A stretch of 15,990 nucleotides of DNA from the NCBI GenBank assembly GCA_016201185.1, contig JACQDG010000460.1, positions 1 to 15,990 of the forward strand, written 5' to 3'. The position numbers and the translations under genes are program-made. Origin of the DNA: Acidobacteriota bacterium (GTDB taxonomy: Bacteria > Acidobacteriota > Terriglobia > Bryobacterales > JACQDG01). Below are positions 1 through 5,857 of the stretch, one piece after another (positions within the stretch are counted from its first letter, which is position 1; the number at the start of each line of letters is the position of its first letter). The notes below the pieces were generated by a model that was not told the origin of the DNA, did not search any database, and saw only the letters and a program-made list of their open reading frames with translations.

Positions 1-757
1 TCTTCAAACAGCGCAGGATGATCCGCTGCATCTCGCGCGGCACGACCTCGCTCGGCGGCGGCGGTTCGTCGCGAAGGATCGCCGACAGCGTCGAGAGCGT
101 TGACTCGCGATGAAACGCGCGCCGGCCGGTCGCCATCTCGTAGAGCACCGCGCCGAAGGCAAAAATGTCCGTGCGCGCGTCGGTCGGTCTTCCCTCCAAC
201 TGCTCGGGGGCCATGTATTGCAAGGTGCCGAGAATCGTTCCCTTCTCGGTCAGGCCATCGGACACGGTTGGCAGGGCGGAAAGTGCGGGGTGTCCGCTCC
301 CTGACGGTCGCGGCTCGGAAAGCTTGGCCAGGCCGAAGTCGAGCAGCTTCACGCCGGACTTGGTCACCATGATGTTGCCTGGCTTCAGGTCGCGGTGCGT
401 GATGCCCTTGCGGTGGGCCGCGTCGAGGGCTTCGGCGATCTGGACCGCCAGCCGCATCGCCTCTTCGAGCGGCAGCGGGCCTTTGAGCGGCCGCCCCTCG
501 ACGTACTCCATGACCAGATAGCCCTGGCCCTCGTGGCTGCCGACGTCGTAGAGAGTGCAGATGTGCGGGTGATTCAAGGCGGAGATGGCCCGGGCTTCGC
601 GCTCGAAACGCTCCGAGTGCGGGCCTTTGAGGATCTTGATGGCGACGGTGCGGTCGAGCCGGGTGTCCTTGGCGCGGTAAACCTCGCCCATACCGCCCGC
701 GCCAATGGGGGCGAGGATCTCGTAGGGACCGAGACGGGTGGCGGGGGCCAGGGGCAA
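1..757 (-). CDS. PknB-like serine/threonine protein kinase, N-terminal part (C-terminus outside window)
   Basis: This is a Hanks-type Ser/Thr kinase that phosphorylates proteins on Ser/Thr in the cytoplasm; the substrate is unknown. From a TTG start the visible 252 residues hold the whole catalytic core: glycine loop GAGGMGEVY (about 19-27), ATP-binding Lys41 in VAIK, an alpha-C Glu near 54, catalytic HRDLKPGN (121-128, Asp123), DFG at 140-142, then APEQLEG and TDIFAFG in the activation and F-helix region. The TTG start is chosen because AGGAGG lies 5 nt upstream and the kinase fold begins about ten residues later; no ATG fits. The frame stays open to the window edge. In acidobacteria such kinases often carry C-terminal TolB/WD40-like repeats, possibly a membrane anchor; that part is not visible. 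The activation loop between DFG and APE has an extra Ser/Pro/Gly-rich stretch. Confidence 0.95.
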   Translation of the reverse strand, partial: MPLAPATRLGPYEILAPIGAGGMGEVYRAKDTRLDRTVAIKILKGPHSERFEREARAISALNHPHICTLYDVGSHEGQGYLVMEYVEGRPLKGPLPLEEAMRLAVQIAEALDAAHRKGITHRDLKPGNIMVTKSGVKLLDFGLAKLSEPRPSGSGHPALSALPTVSDGLTEKGTILGTLQYMAPEQLEGRPTDARTDIFAFGAVLYEMATGRRAFHRESTLSTLSAILRDEPPPPSEVVPREMQRIILRCLK

Positions 758-779
758 GATGCCCTCCTAATGGCTTCTT

Positions 780-785
780 AGTATA
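780..785 (-). promoter_or_regulatory. Candidate -10 box (TATACT) for the kinase gene
   Basis: On the minus strand TATACT lies 22 nt upstream of the TTG start and 8 nt upstream of the AGGAGG ribosome site, a sensible distance for a short leader. No good -35 hexamer is visible 16-18 nt further upstream, so the call rests on the -10 match alone. Confidence 0.35.
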
Positions 786-796
786 CATCCGGTGTA

Positions 797-821
797 GCCC
801 GCGCTGCGGACTAGCGCAGGC
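797..821 (-). terminator. GC-rich hairpin between mazF and the kinase gene (possible terminator or attenuator)
   Basis: An 8-bp stem (797-804 with 814-821, one G-U pair in the minus-strand RNA) closes a 9-nt loop. It lies 23 nt after the mazF stop and just before the kinase -10 candidate, where a terminator would be expected. There is no U-tract after it, so it may be rho-assisted, an attenuator, or chance. Confidence 0.3.
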
Positions 822-844
822 AAGTCCCTAAGATCGTACTTTGA

Positions 845-1177
845 TCAGGGTCTTCCTGGGCCTGGGGAATGCCCCAGCCATGTCAATAGGCCTGCGAAAA
901 CGCGGTCGAAATGTCCAGGAGGCAGCGTTCCCAGTCGATGCAAGGCTCGCGCGATCGGGAACGTTGTAGCCCCTTGGACCAGAAATGCGCCCGGCTTGAG
1001 AAAGGGAACCGAGACGCCGATCTCGAAGGCAGAGCCACGCAAGGCCGTCGTATGGGGGATCACAGTGATCAGCGCACGATCACGATCACCAAACGCCACG
1101 CTGACAACCAACGCTGGGCGGACCTTTCCGGCGAGACCGAAGTCGATAAGCCACACTTCACCGCGTGTGGGGTGCAT
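845..1177 (-). CDS. mazF: MazF/PemK-family toxin (endoribonuclease)
   Basis: The 110-residue product matches the MazF/PemK family, ribosome-independent or ribosome-linked mRNA interferases that cut RNA at short sequences and arrest growth. Visible family features are RGEVWLIDF at 5-13, the KVRPALVVS strand at about 18-26, the IPHTTALRGS stretch at about 40-49 and FLKPGAFLVQ at about 59-68. The length is normal for the family and no key block is missing. AGAGGA sits just before the ATG. Its start overlaps by 20 nt the end of a short frame that looks like the C-terminal part of the cognate antitoxin, the usual antitoxin-toxin arrangement with translational coupling. It reads in the same direction as the sigma-factor operon upstream and may be co-transcribed with it. 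The toxin looks intact while its antitoxin looks truncated. Confidence 0.88.
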   Translation of the reverse strand: MHPTRGEVWLIDFGLAGKVRPALVVSVAFGDRDRALITVIPHTTALRGSAFEIGVSVPFLKPGAFLVQGATTFPIARALHRLGTLPPGHFDRVFAGLLTWLGHSPGPGRP

Positions 1178-1307
1178 CTTCCTCTTTGTCTAACACCGCA
1201 AAAAGCTCATCGGAGGCGTGGGCGATTTCGGCGTCCTCCAATGAACCGGAATCTAGGGGCAAAGAGCGCCGAAGCACCTGGGTAGCAAAATCGCGCTTCT
1301 CTTCGTC
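1158..1307 (-). pseudogene. MazE-like antitoxin remnant (C-terminal part), possibly still translated
   Basis: Upstream of mazF a minus-strand frame ends at 1158 and reads plausibly from DEEKRDFATQVLRRSL to ASDELFAVLDKEEDA. This is the amphipathic C-terminal style of antitoxins paired with PemK-type toxins, which wraps the toxin. A normal antitoxin of this kind has about 20-30 more N-terminal residues forming the DNA-binding and dimerising domain. Here the frame upstream of about 1307 lies inside the coding region of the upstream secreted protein and shows no antitoxin-like sequence. The first plausible in-frame start is a GTG at 1277, giving 39 residues. The sequence directly shows the frame and its 20-nt overlap with mazF. 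Loss of the N-terminus is inferred. It may instead be a short antitoxin with an internal start. Confidence 0.5.
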
Positions 1308-2062
1308 TGGCCGCGGACCTCGAATTCGCCGCCGTAGGTGGCCGGGAACCACAGGCCTTCTTCCACGCGCTGGTAAGAAAGCTTGAAGCCCAAATGCTTC
1401 ACGTTGGTGCCCAGGAGGGTTTTGACCCAGAAGGGGAAGCCCCGGGCGAGACGCGTGGTGATCAGCACCGGTTGATACTCCAGGCGGTCGACGAGGACCT
1501 CGCCGGCCCAAGGCATGTCCCCATCCTCGCCTTCCCAACCCCTGGTCGGTGTGAAAGTGATCCGATAAACCTCGCGGTCGCGGTAGTTGTCGATCCCTTC
1601 CAGCTTGAAGGCGTAGTTCTTCTGGTGCTTGCCGGTGAGAGGAAACAGGTCGGCGGCGAGGCCGTCCCTGGAGTGCTTGTCGCTGGTGAGGTCTTCGGCC
1701 AGGTCGGAGATCAAGTCGCCGTCGATGTCGATGTCTTTGTATTCGTAATGGGGCTTTTGGTATGCGACGATTTCACCTTTGCGCTCGTATTTTCCTAGAA
1801 AACTCGTAAGGGTCTTCTTGGTACCCTCGGGAGTGGGGGCCACCGTGTAATCGCTTCCTTCCTCCCGGACAAACTTGCCATTGGGGCGGCGGAAGCGGAT
1901 GAGGACGTTCTGGTTGTAGACAAAGGCGGAGCGCATCTGGACGGCCCGCTCCTGGTTGGCGGCGAGCTTAGCCATGATTTCGGCGGCGGACTCCGGGGGC
2001 GGGACCTGGGCAGGGAGGCAGGCCAGAGAAGCGGCCACGAAGAGGAGGCTATTCCTGGTCAC
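1253..2062 (-). CDS. Secreted LolA-like (outer-membrane lipoprotein-sorting-like) protein, C-terminus probably replaced
   Basis: A 269-residue protein with a short signal peptide (hydrophobic residues about 5-18, LLFVAASLACLPAQ), so probably periplasmic. The rest is a charged beta-rich sequence that resembles the LolA/RseB-like fold found next to acidobacterial ECF operons; the exact function is unknown. The GTG start overlaps the previous gene by 14 nt, and a purine-rich AAGAGG lies about 9 nt upstream, so translation is likely coupled. After GGEFEVRG (about 240-247) the last 22 residues (QTKRSAILLPRCFGALCP at the very end) stop looking like the rest and read out of frame across the antitoxin remnant. 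Proteins of this type usually end with another beta strand or two. I infer that the true C-terminus was lost at a junction near 1310-1318. The fold assignment is tentative. Confidence 0.7.
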   Translation of the reverse strand: MTRNSLLFVAASLACLPAQVPPPESAAEIMAKLAANQERAVQMRSAFVYNQNVLIRFRRPNGKFVREEGSDYTVAPTPEGTKKTLTSFLGKYERKGEIVAYQKPHYEYKDIDIDGDLISDLAEDLTSDKHSRDGLAADLFPLTGKHQKNYAFKLEGIDNYRDREVYRITFTPTRGWEGEDGDMPWAGEVLVDRLEYQPVLITTRLARGFPFWVKTLLGTNVKHLGFKLSYQRVEEGLWFPATYGGEFEVRGQTKRSAILLPRCFGALCP

Positions 2063-2585
2063 AGTCAGGCGCCTCTTTGTCGCCCGTCACCACGATGCAC
2101 TCGCCCATCCTCTTGGGGTCTACCAGCCAGCGGGCCAGCAACTGCTCGGTCACTTGAATCTCGACCAGGGTGGCCTCCTCCCGCTCGCGCGTGGCAACGA
2201 GGAGGTGGATGTCTCGCCCGGCAGGGCGAGCAAAGATGGAGGTTGTCTCCGAATCGCGGCGGGAATGAACCCGGACCAGCGGCTGCCAGCCGGGTCCCAC
2301 CTCGCGAAGGAGGGCCTGAAAGTCGGCCAGGTCAGCATCGCCCGGGGCGGGCAGGTTCTCGAAAACGGCCAGATTCAACTGGCGTGCGCCGTAAGGACGG
2401 GCCACCTTCACAAAGGCTTTGGTCAGGCCGAGCAACGGGATTCGGACCCGATTGGTCCCGTAATGCGACTCGATGCTCTTCACCAGCGCGTTGAAATCCC
2501 GATCCGCGGCAAAGGCGGCGACACTGAGGAAAAGGAAAAACAGGGCAGCCGAGCGAGGCGGTCTCACGGCTTTCCTCCGCCTCAC
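2049..2585 (-). CDS. Secreted DUF4252-like protein, second paralogue of the sigma operon
   Basis: A 178-residue protein with a signal peptide (arginine-rich start, then hydrophobic AALFFLFLSVAAFAA ending near residue 27). The mature part lines up by eye with the next gene upstream in the operon: xPGWxxLVxVxSxR, then a charged strand, then LLVATREREEATLVEIQ matching LTIVAAEPKELTLVNID. The two genes therefore look like tandem paralogues. DUF4252 proteins are found beside ECF sigma/anti-sigma pairs in Bacteroidetes and Acidobacteria; their biochemical role is not established. This copy has an extra C-terminal tail and two Cys residues near the end (CIVV and PDCDQE) that could form a disulfide. 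The GTG start overlaps the previous stop by 4 nt (GTGA), which means coupled translation. Confidence 0.78.
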   Translation of the reverse strand: MRRRKAVRPPRSAALFFLFLSVAAFAADRDFNALVKSIESHYGTNRVRIPLLGLTKAFVKVARPYGARQLNLAVFENLPAPGDADLADFQALLREVGPGWQPLVRVHSRRDSETTSIFARPAGRDIHLLVATREREEATLVEIQVTEQLLARWLVDPKRMGECIVVTGDKEAPDCDQE

Positions 2586-3130
2586 TTTGGCTCGGCCTTT
2601 TTCGGTTTGGCGGAACGGTCCAGGTCCATCTTCGGCACGCCGAAATGGCCGCCCAGATCGGTCAGTTGGTCGAGATCAATAGGCCCGTCGATGTTCACCA
2701 GAGTTAATTCTTTCGGCTCGGCCGCGACGATCGTCAGGCCGACGATTCCGTTGCTATCGCTCTTGATGTAGACCTCGGCGTTATCGCCCTGCCGCTTGCT
2801 GCGAACGCCGACAATGCGGGACCAGCCGGGGGCCTTCAGTTGCGAGCGGACCGCTTCGACGTCGGCTTCGGAGTATTCGCCTTCCTTCGAAAACTCGAAA
2901 CTCTTGACGTAGATGCCTTTCAACCCGGCGATGAGCTTTTTGACCTTTGCCGAATCGGGATCGTCGCCGGAGAGGAATTTCCCGGCCAGCTTCAGCATGG
3001 AGCTGTCGAGGGTGACGTCGACGCTCTCGACCGCCTTGGCGGCCAACTTGTCGAGGCTGGCTGGGAACTTAATCTCCTGCGCAAAAAAAGGCACAGAACC
3101 GATTAGAAAATAAGCAATTAGACGTTTCAT
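2582..3130 (-). CDS. Secreted DUF4252-like protein, first paralogue of the sigma operon
   Basis: A 182-residue protein with a signal peptide (MKRLIAYFLIGSVPFFAQ, cleavage probably after about residue 17). The mature region begins with an alpha-helical stretch, FPASLDKLAAKAVESVDVTL, followed by GLKGIYVKSFEF, SEADVEAVRSQL and PGWSRIVGVRSKR, the spacing seen in DUF4252 proteins, and a Lys-rich tail (PKKAEPK). It is most likely periplasmic, perhaps a substrate or sensor partner of the anti-sigma protein; that role is inference from position only. The ATG overlaps the anti-sigma stop by 4 nt (ATGA), and GAGGAT lies just upstream of it. There is no cysteine in the mature part, so it is not a lipoprotein. 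Confidence 0.82.
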   Translation of the reverse strand: MKRLIAYFLIGSVPFFAQEIKFPASLDKLAAKAVESVDVTLDSSMLKLAGKFLSGDDPDSAKVKKLIAGLKGIYVKSFEFSKEGEYSEADVEAVRSQLKAPGWSRIVGVRSKRQGDNAEVYIKSDSNGIVGLTIVAAEPKELTLVNIDGPIDLDQLTDLGGHFGVPKMDLDRSAKPKKAEPK

Positions 3131-3510
3131 TGATCCTCCTTTGCCCGCTCCCTCACGGTGGCCGCTTTCGAGGAGTGCAAGGCATCAACCTTAGCCTGGG
3201 CAACCTGGAGCTTGGCGCCGGCGATACGCAGTGCCAGAATGACTTGCTGCCGGGCCTGTTCCCCCTCTGCGCGTACTTGCCGCTCCCGCCGATACTGGAA
3301 CCCGAATACCGCAACCAGGCACAGGACCGCCGCGCCGGCCCAGCGCAGCTTCGGGGCGCGGAGGGGCAGACGCAGGGTTTCCCATAATGCCCTCCGGCGG
3401 CTGACCTTGGGTCTTGGAGAGGCCACGCGGGCCAGGACCCGGGCCGTGAAATCGGCCGCAGGCTCCTCCCGCCGCAAGGCCTCTCGGAGTGCATCGTCGA
3501 GTCGGCTCAT
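3127..3510 (-). CDS. Putative membrane anti-sigma factor
   Basis: A 127-residue protein placed directly after the ECF sigma gene. It has a charged N-terminal cytoplasmic part (about 1-55) beginning SRLDDALREALRREEPAADF, one transmembrane helix (about 57-71, WAGAAVLCLVAVFGF), and a C-terminal helix-rich extracytoplasmic part rich in Ala, Gln and Lys that is predicted to be a coiled coil. That architecture fits a one-TM anti-sigma factor which holds the sigma factor at the membrane until a signal arrives. It lacks the HxxxCxxC motif of zinc-binding ZAS anti-sigma factors, so it belongs to another type, and sequence alone does not prove the function. It overlaps the sigma gene by 4 nt (ATGA) and the DUF4252 gene by 4 nt, so the two partners would be made in a fixed ratio. 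Confidence 0.75.
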   Translation of the reverse strand: MSRLDDALREALRREEPAADFTARVLARVASPRPKVSRRRALWETLRLPLRAPKLRWAGAAVLCLVAVFGFQYRRERQVRAEGEQARQQVILALRIAGAKLQVAQAKVDALHSSKAATVRERAKEDQ

Positions 3511-4061
3511 AAGTTCACTTCTCCCAGATAGCGGGCGGCCTTTTCGCGCAGCAGCGCGAGGGCCCGCTGTAATTGGCTCTTCACGGTGCCAAGCGGCATG
3601 TCGAGCGCGCGAGCGATTTCTTCGAGCTCCATGCCTTCCTCGTAGCGCAGCACCACGACCAAGCGCGGCCGGGGCGGCAAGGTGGCTACCAGCCGGCGCA
3701 ACCTGGCGGCCAGCATTATGTCGCCGGCCGGGGCCGCGGCCACCGGCTCCGGGGCCTGCTCCAGGCTGACCTCCACCCGGTGTCCCCAGCGCCGGGAGTA
3801 ATCAATGCACCGGTGGCTGGTGACCCTCCGGAGCCAATGGACCAGGTGGGCCGGGGACTTGATGCCGGCCAGATTTTCGTAGAGCTGGAGGAAAACTTCC
3901 TGCGCCAGCTCTTCGGCGAGCGGCCGGTCGTGCAGATAGCGGAGAGCGATGCTGAACACCATGGTCTGATGCCGGCGGACGACATCCGCAAAGGCCGATG
4001 GGTCGAACTCCATCGGTTCCGCCGGGTTCTGCTCTGCCGTGACCGTGGCCGGCTCCGTCAC
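3507..4061 (-). CDS. ECF-type RNA polymerase sigma factor
   Basis: A 184-residue sigma-70 family protein of the extracytoplasmic-function type. Region 2 spans about 25-92 (FADVVRRHQTMVFSIALRYL, then AEELAQEVFLQLYENL and a basic HRCIDYSRR that contacts the -10 element). Region 4 spans about 122-175 (LPPRPRLVVVLRYEEGMELE, then a helix-turn-helix with GTVKSQLQRAL that contacts the -35 element). There is no region 1 or 3, as expected for ECF proteins. The start is GTG at 4061 with GAGGAT about 5 nt upstream; an ATG 16 codons downstream is possible but has a poorer ribosome site. It heads the five-gene overlapping operon and probably activates its own promoter. Confidence 0.95.
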   Translation of the reverse strand: MTEPATVTAEQNPAEPMEFDPSAFADVVRRHQTMVFSIALRYLHDRPLAEELAQEVFLQLYENLAGIKSPAHLVHWLRRVTSHRCIDYSRRWGHRVEVSLEQAPEPVAAAPAGDIMLAARLRRLVATLPPRPRLVVVLRYEEGMELEEIARALDMPLGTVKSQLQRALALLREKAARYLGEVNL

Positions 4062-4193
4062 TCCCGATCCTCACCGCCTCACCCATTAAATACGAAGCGG
4101 GGCAATCCGGAGACGCATTTTTTTCGTGAGGGTCAAGTTTTTCCAATACCCGCCGATAAACCCAATGGTCTGAGCAGTCATAGAGGAGCCATG
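4062..4193. promoter_or_regulatory. Divergent promoter region between the ECF operon and the small secreted protein
   Basis: This 132-bp gap serves two divergent transcription units. On the minus strand it contains, in order towards the sigma gene, GGAAAAACTTGACC, an A-tract (CACGAAAAAAATG), CGTCTCC, and an AT-rich CGTATTTAATG about 25-35 nt before the GTG start. A GAAAC/AACTT-like -35 with a CGTC or CGTATT -10 is the usual shape of ECF-autoregulated promoters, so self-regulation is plausible, but several pairings fit and none is decisive. On the plus strand only the ribosome site GAGGAG (4184-4189) stands out. Confidence 0.4.
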
Positions 4194-4511
4194 ATGAAAA
4201 GCCTCTTCCTTTTGGGTCTGCTTTGTTTTCTTCCGGTTACCGGGATGGGGCAACGCCTGGAAGAGCTGCGCGACCAGGTGCGCGCGTTGGAGCTGCTGGA
4301 GCGTCGTCCTGATATCATGTCAGAAGAGCTGGTCAATCGCCGGGCACAGGCGTTGAAGTCGCACACCCTGCTGAGGCGCATGGCAATGATGGCTCGGGCG
4401 TGGAATGACCTGGTGGCCGATCTCGGGCAAGGCAAGGTCAACGTCAAGAAGTTCGGGAAGGTCAAACGCGCCTGGCGCGAGCTGGAGAAGACGGAAGGGT
4501 GGTCGCACTAA
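4194..4511 (+). CDS. Small secreted hypothetical protein
   Basis: I do not recognise a family. The product is about 105 residues, with a clear signal peptide (KSLFLLGLLCFLPVTGMGQ, cleavage probably around residue 20) followed by a charged, almost entirely alpha-helical body: EELRDQVRALELLERRPDI, SEELVNRRAQALKSHTLLRR, a Met/Ala stretch and a Lys/Arg-rich C-terminus. This suggests a small periplasmic helical or coiled-coil protein. Two ATG codons are adjacent (4191 and 4194); the second is preferred because GAGGAG lies 4 nt before it, whereas the first is too close. It diverges from the ECF sigma operon and shares its upstream region, so it may be a target of that sigma factor; this is inference from position. 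Confidence 0.65.
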   Translation: MKSLFLLGLLCFLPVTGMGQRLEELRDQVRALELLERRPDIMSEELVNRRAQALKSHTLLRRMAMMARAWNDLVADLGQGKVNVKKFGKVKRAWRELEKTEGWSH

Positions 4512-4520
4512 GCCCCTCTT

Positions 4521-4551
4521 GCCGCACCGTACCCTTGCTACGCCGCACCGT
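4521..4551. repeat. 10-bp direct repeat GCCGCACCGT upstream of malQ
   Basis: GCCGCACCGT occurs at 4521-4530 and again at 4542-4551. The start-to-start distance is 21 bp, two helical turns, so both copies face the same side of the DNA, as tandem operators do. It lies 56-86 bp before the malQ start. A regulator of the maltodextrin operon is one possible reader; chance is also possible at this GC content. Confidence 0.4.
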
Positions 4552-4606
4552 GATCGGAGATGCCGCTGATCTTGCGGGGCCAGGGGAAAAGCTATACCTT
4601 TGAACC

Positions 4607-5847
4607 GTGAGGTTCCCCAGGGCCAGCGGAATCCTGTTGCACCCCACTTCCCTTCCCGGACGATTCGGCATTGGAGATTTAGGTCTTGAGGCATACCGAT
4701 TCGCGGATTTTCTGGCCGGCGCCGGCCAGCAGATCTGGCAGGTGCTGCCGCTGGGGCCGACCGGCTACGGCGATTCCCCTTATCAGTGCTTCTCCGCGTT
4801 TGCGGGCAACCCGCTGCTGGTGAGCCTGGAGAAGCTGGCCGAGCAGGGCTATTTATGGACAGCGGACCTGGGAGCCGCGCCTTCCCTTCCGGAAGAGGAA
4901 GTCGATTTCGGACAGGTGATCCCGTTCCGCCTTTCGCTGCTCCAAAAGTCGTTCCGGAACTTCAAGGAGCGGGCCTCGAGGACCGAGGTCGAGGAGTTCG
5001 AGACGTTTTGCCAGTCGAGCGCCCGGTGGCTGTCGGATCATGCGCTTTTCATGGCGTTGAAGGATGCCCACGGCCTAACCGTCTGGAACACCTGGGGCGA
5101 GGGTATCTGGGACCGGCGGCCTGCGGCGGTGGCGCAGTGGAGCGCCAAACTGGCCGATGAGATCGAGCCTTTCGCGCCGCGCTCTCGGTGGTGGACATTG
5201 TCCGGCTGGACCACTTTCGGGGTTTCGAGGCTTACTGGGAAGTTCCGGCGAGCGAGAAGACAGCGATGCACGGCCGATGGGTGGAAGGACCAGGGGCCAA
5301 GCTGTTTGAGGCGGTCCAGCAGGCGCTGGGCGAGCTGCCCATCGTGGCGGAGAACCTGGGGGTGATTACGCCGGAGGTGGAGGCAATCCGGAACCAGTTC
5401 GGCTTCCCCGGCATGAGCATCCTGCAGTTCGCCTTCGGCAAGGATCCGCAGGCGCCGAGCTTCCGCCCGCACAACTATCCCCGGGAGTGCGTGGCTTACA
5501 CCGGCACCCACGACAACGACACGACTCTGGGATGGTGGACGAGCACGGGCGCCGGTGACAGCACGCGGACGGCGGAAGACATCCGGAAGGAAAGAGAATT
5601 TACCCTGAAATACCTGGGCACGGACGGGACGGAGATCAACTGGGTGTTCATCCGGACGGTGATGGCCTCGGTGGCCGACACGGTAATGATCCCGCTGCAG
5701 GACGTTTTGGGGCTGGGGAGCAAGGCGCGGATGAACCTGCCGGCCACGTCCAATCACAACTGGCGCTGGCGATACAGGCGTGAGATGCTGACAACCGAAA
5801 TACGCGACCGGCTCAAGGAACTGACGGTGATTTACGACCGGGAGTGA
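4607..5847 (+). pseudogene. malQ: 4-alpha-glucanotransferase (amylomaltase) with a frame-breaking internal deletion
   Basis: MalQ moves glucan chains between maltodextrins in the cytoplasm and releases glucose (GH77). The first frame (GTG 4607) reads as a normal N-terminus: RASGILLHPTSLPGRFGIGD, QVLPLGPTGYGDSPYQCFSA, ending at about residue 187 (KLADEIE). It then runs in a wrong, Arg-rich frame to a stop at 5365. The family sequence resumes one frame over at about 5171 with RAALSVVDIVRLDHFRGFEA and continues to 5847, carrying the nucleophile Asp in RLDHFRG, the acid/base Glu in VAENLG and the third acidic residue in GTHDND. Missing in between is a block of about 100 residues that includes the conserved GDIPIFV and GQLWGNP-type motifs. 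The pieces plus the gap add up to about 510 residues, the family size. An active enzyme is unlikely. The distal part could restart at GTG 5188. The MFS gene follows after 10 nt. Confidence 0.88.
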
Positions 5848-5857
5848 GGGCCCTCGA

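Noticed and set aside
797..821. The hairpin as a riboswitch
   Set aside because: It is a single short stem with a 9-nt loop, with no room or conserved core for a ligand pocket.
3573..4190. A long N-terminal extension of the small secreted protein reading back through the sigma gene
   Set aside because: The extension is antisense to the sigma factor. The signal peptide and ribosome site put the real start at 4191 or 4194.
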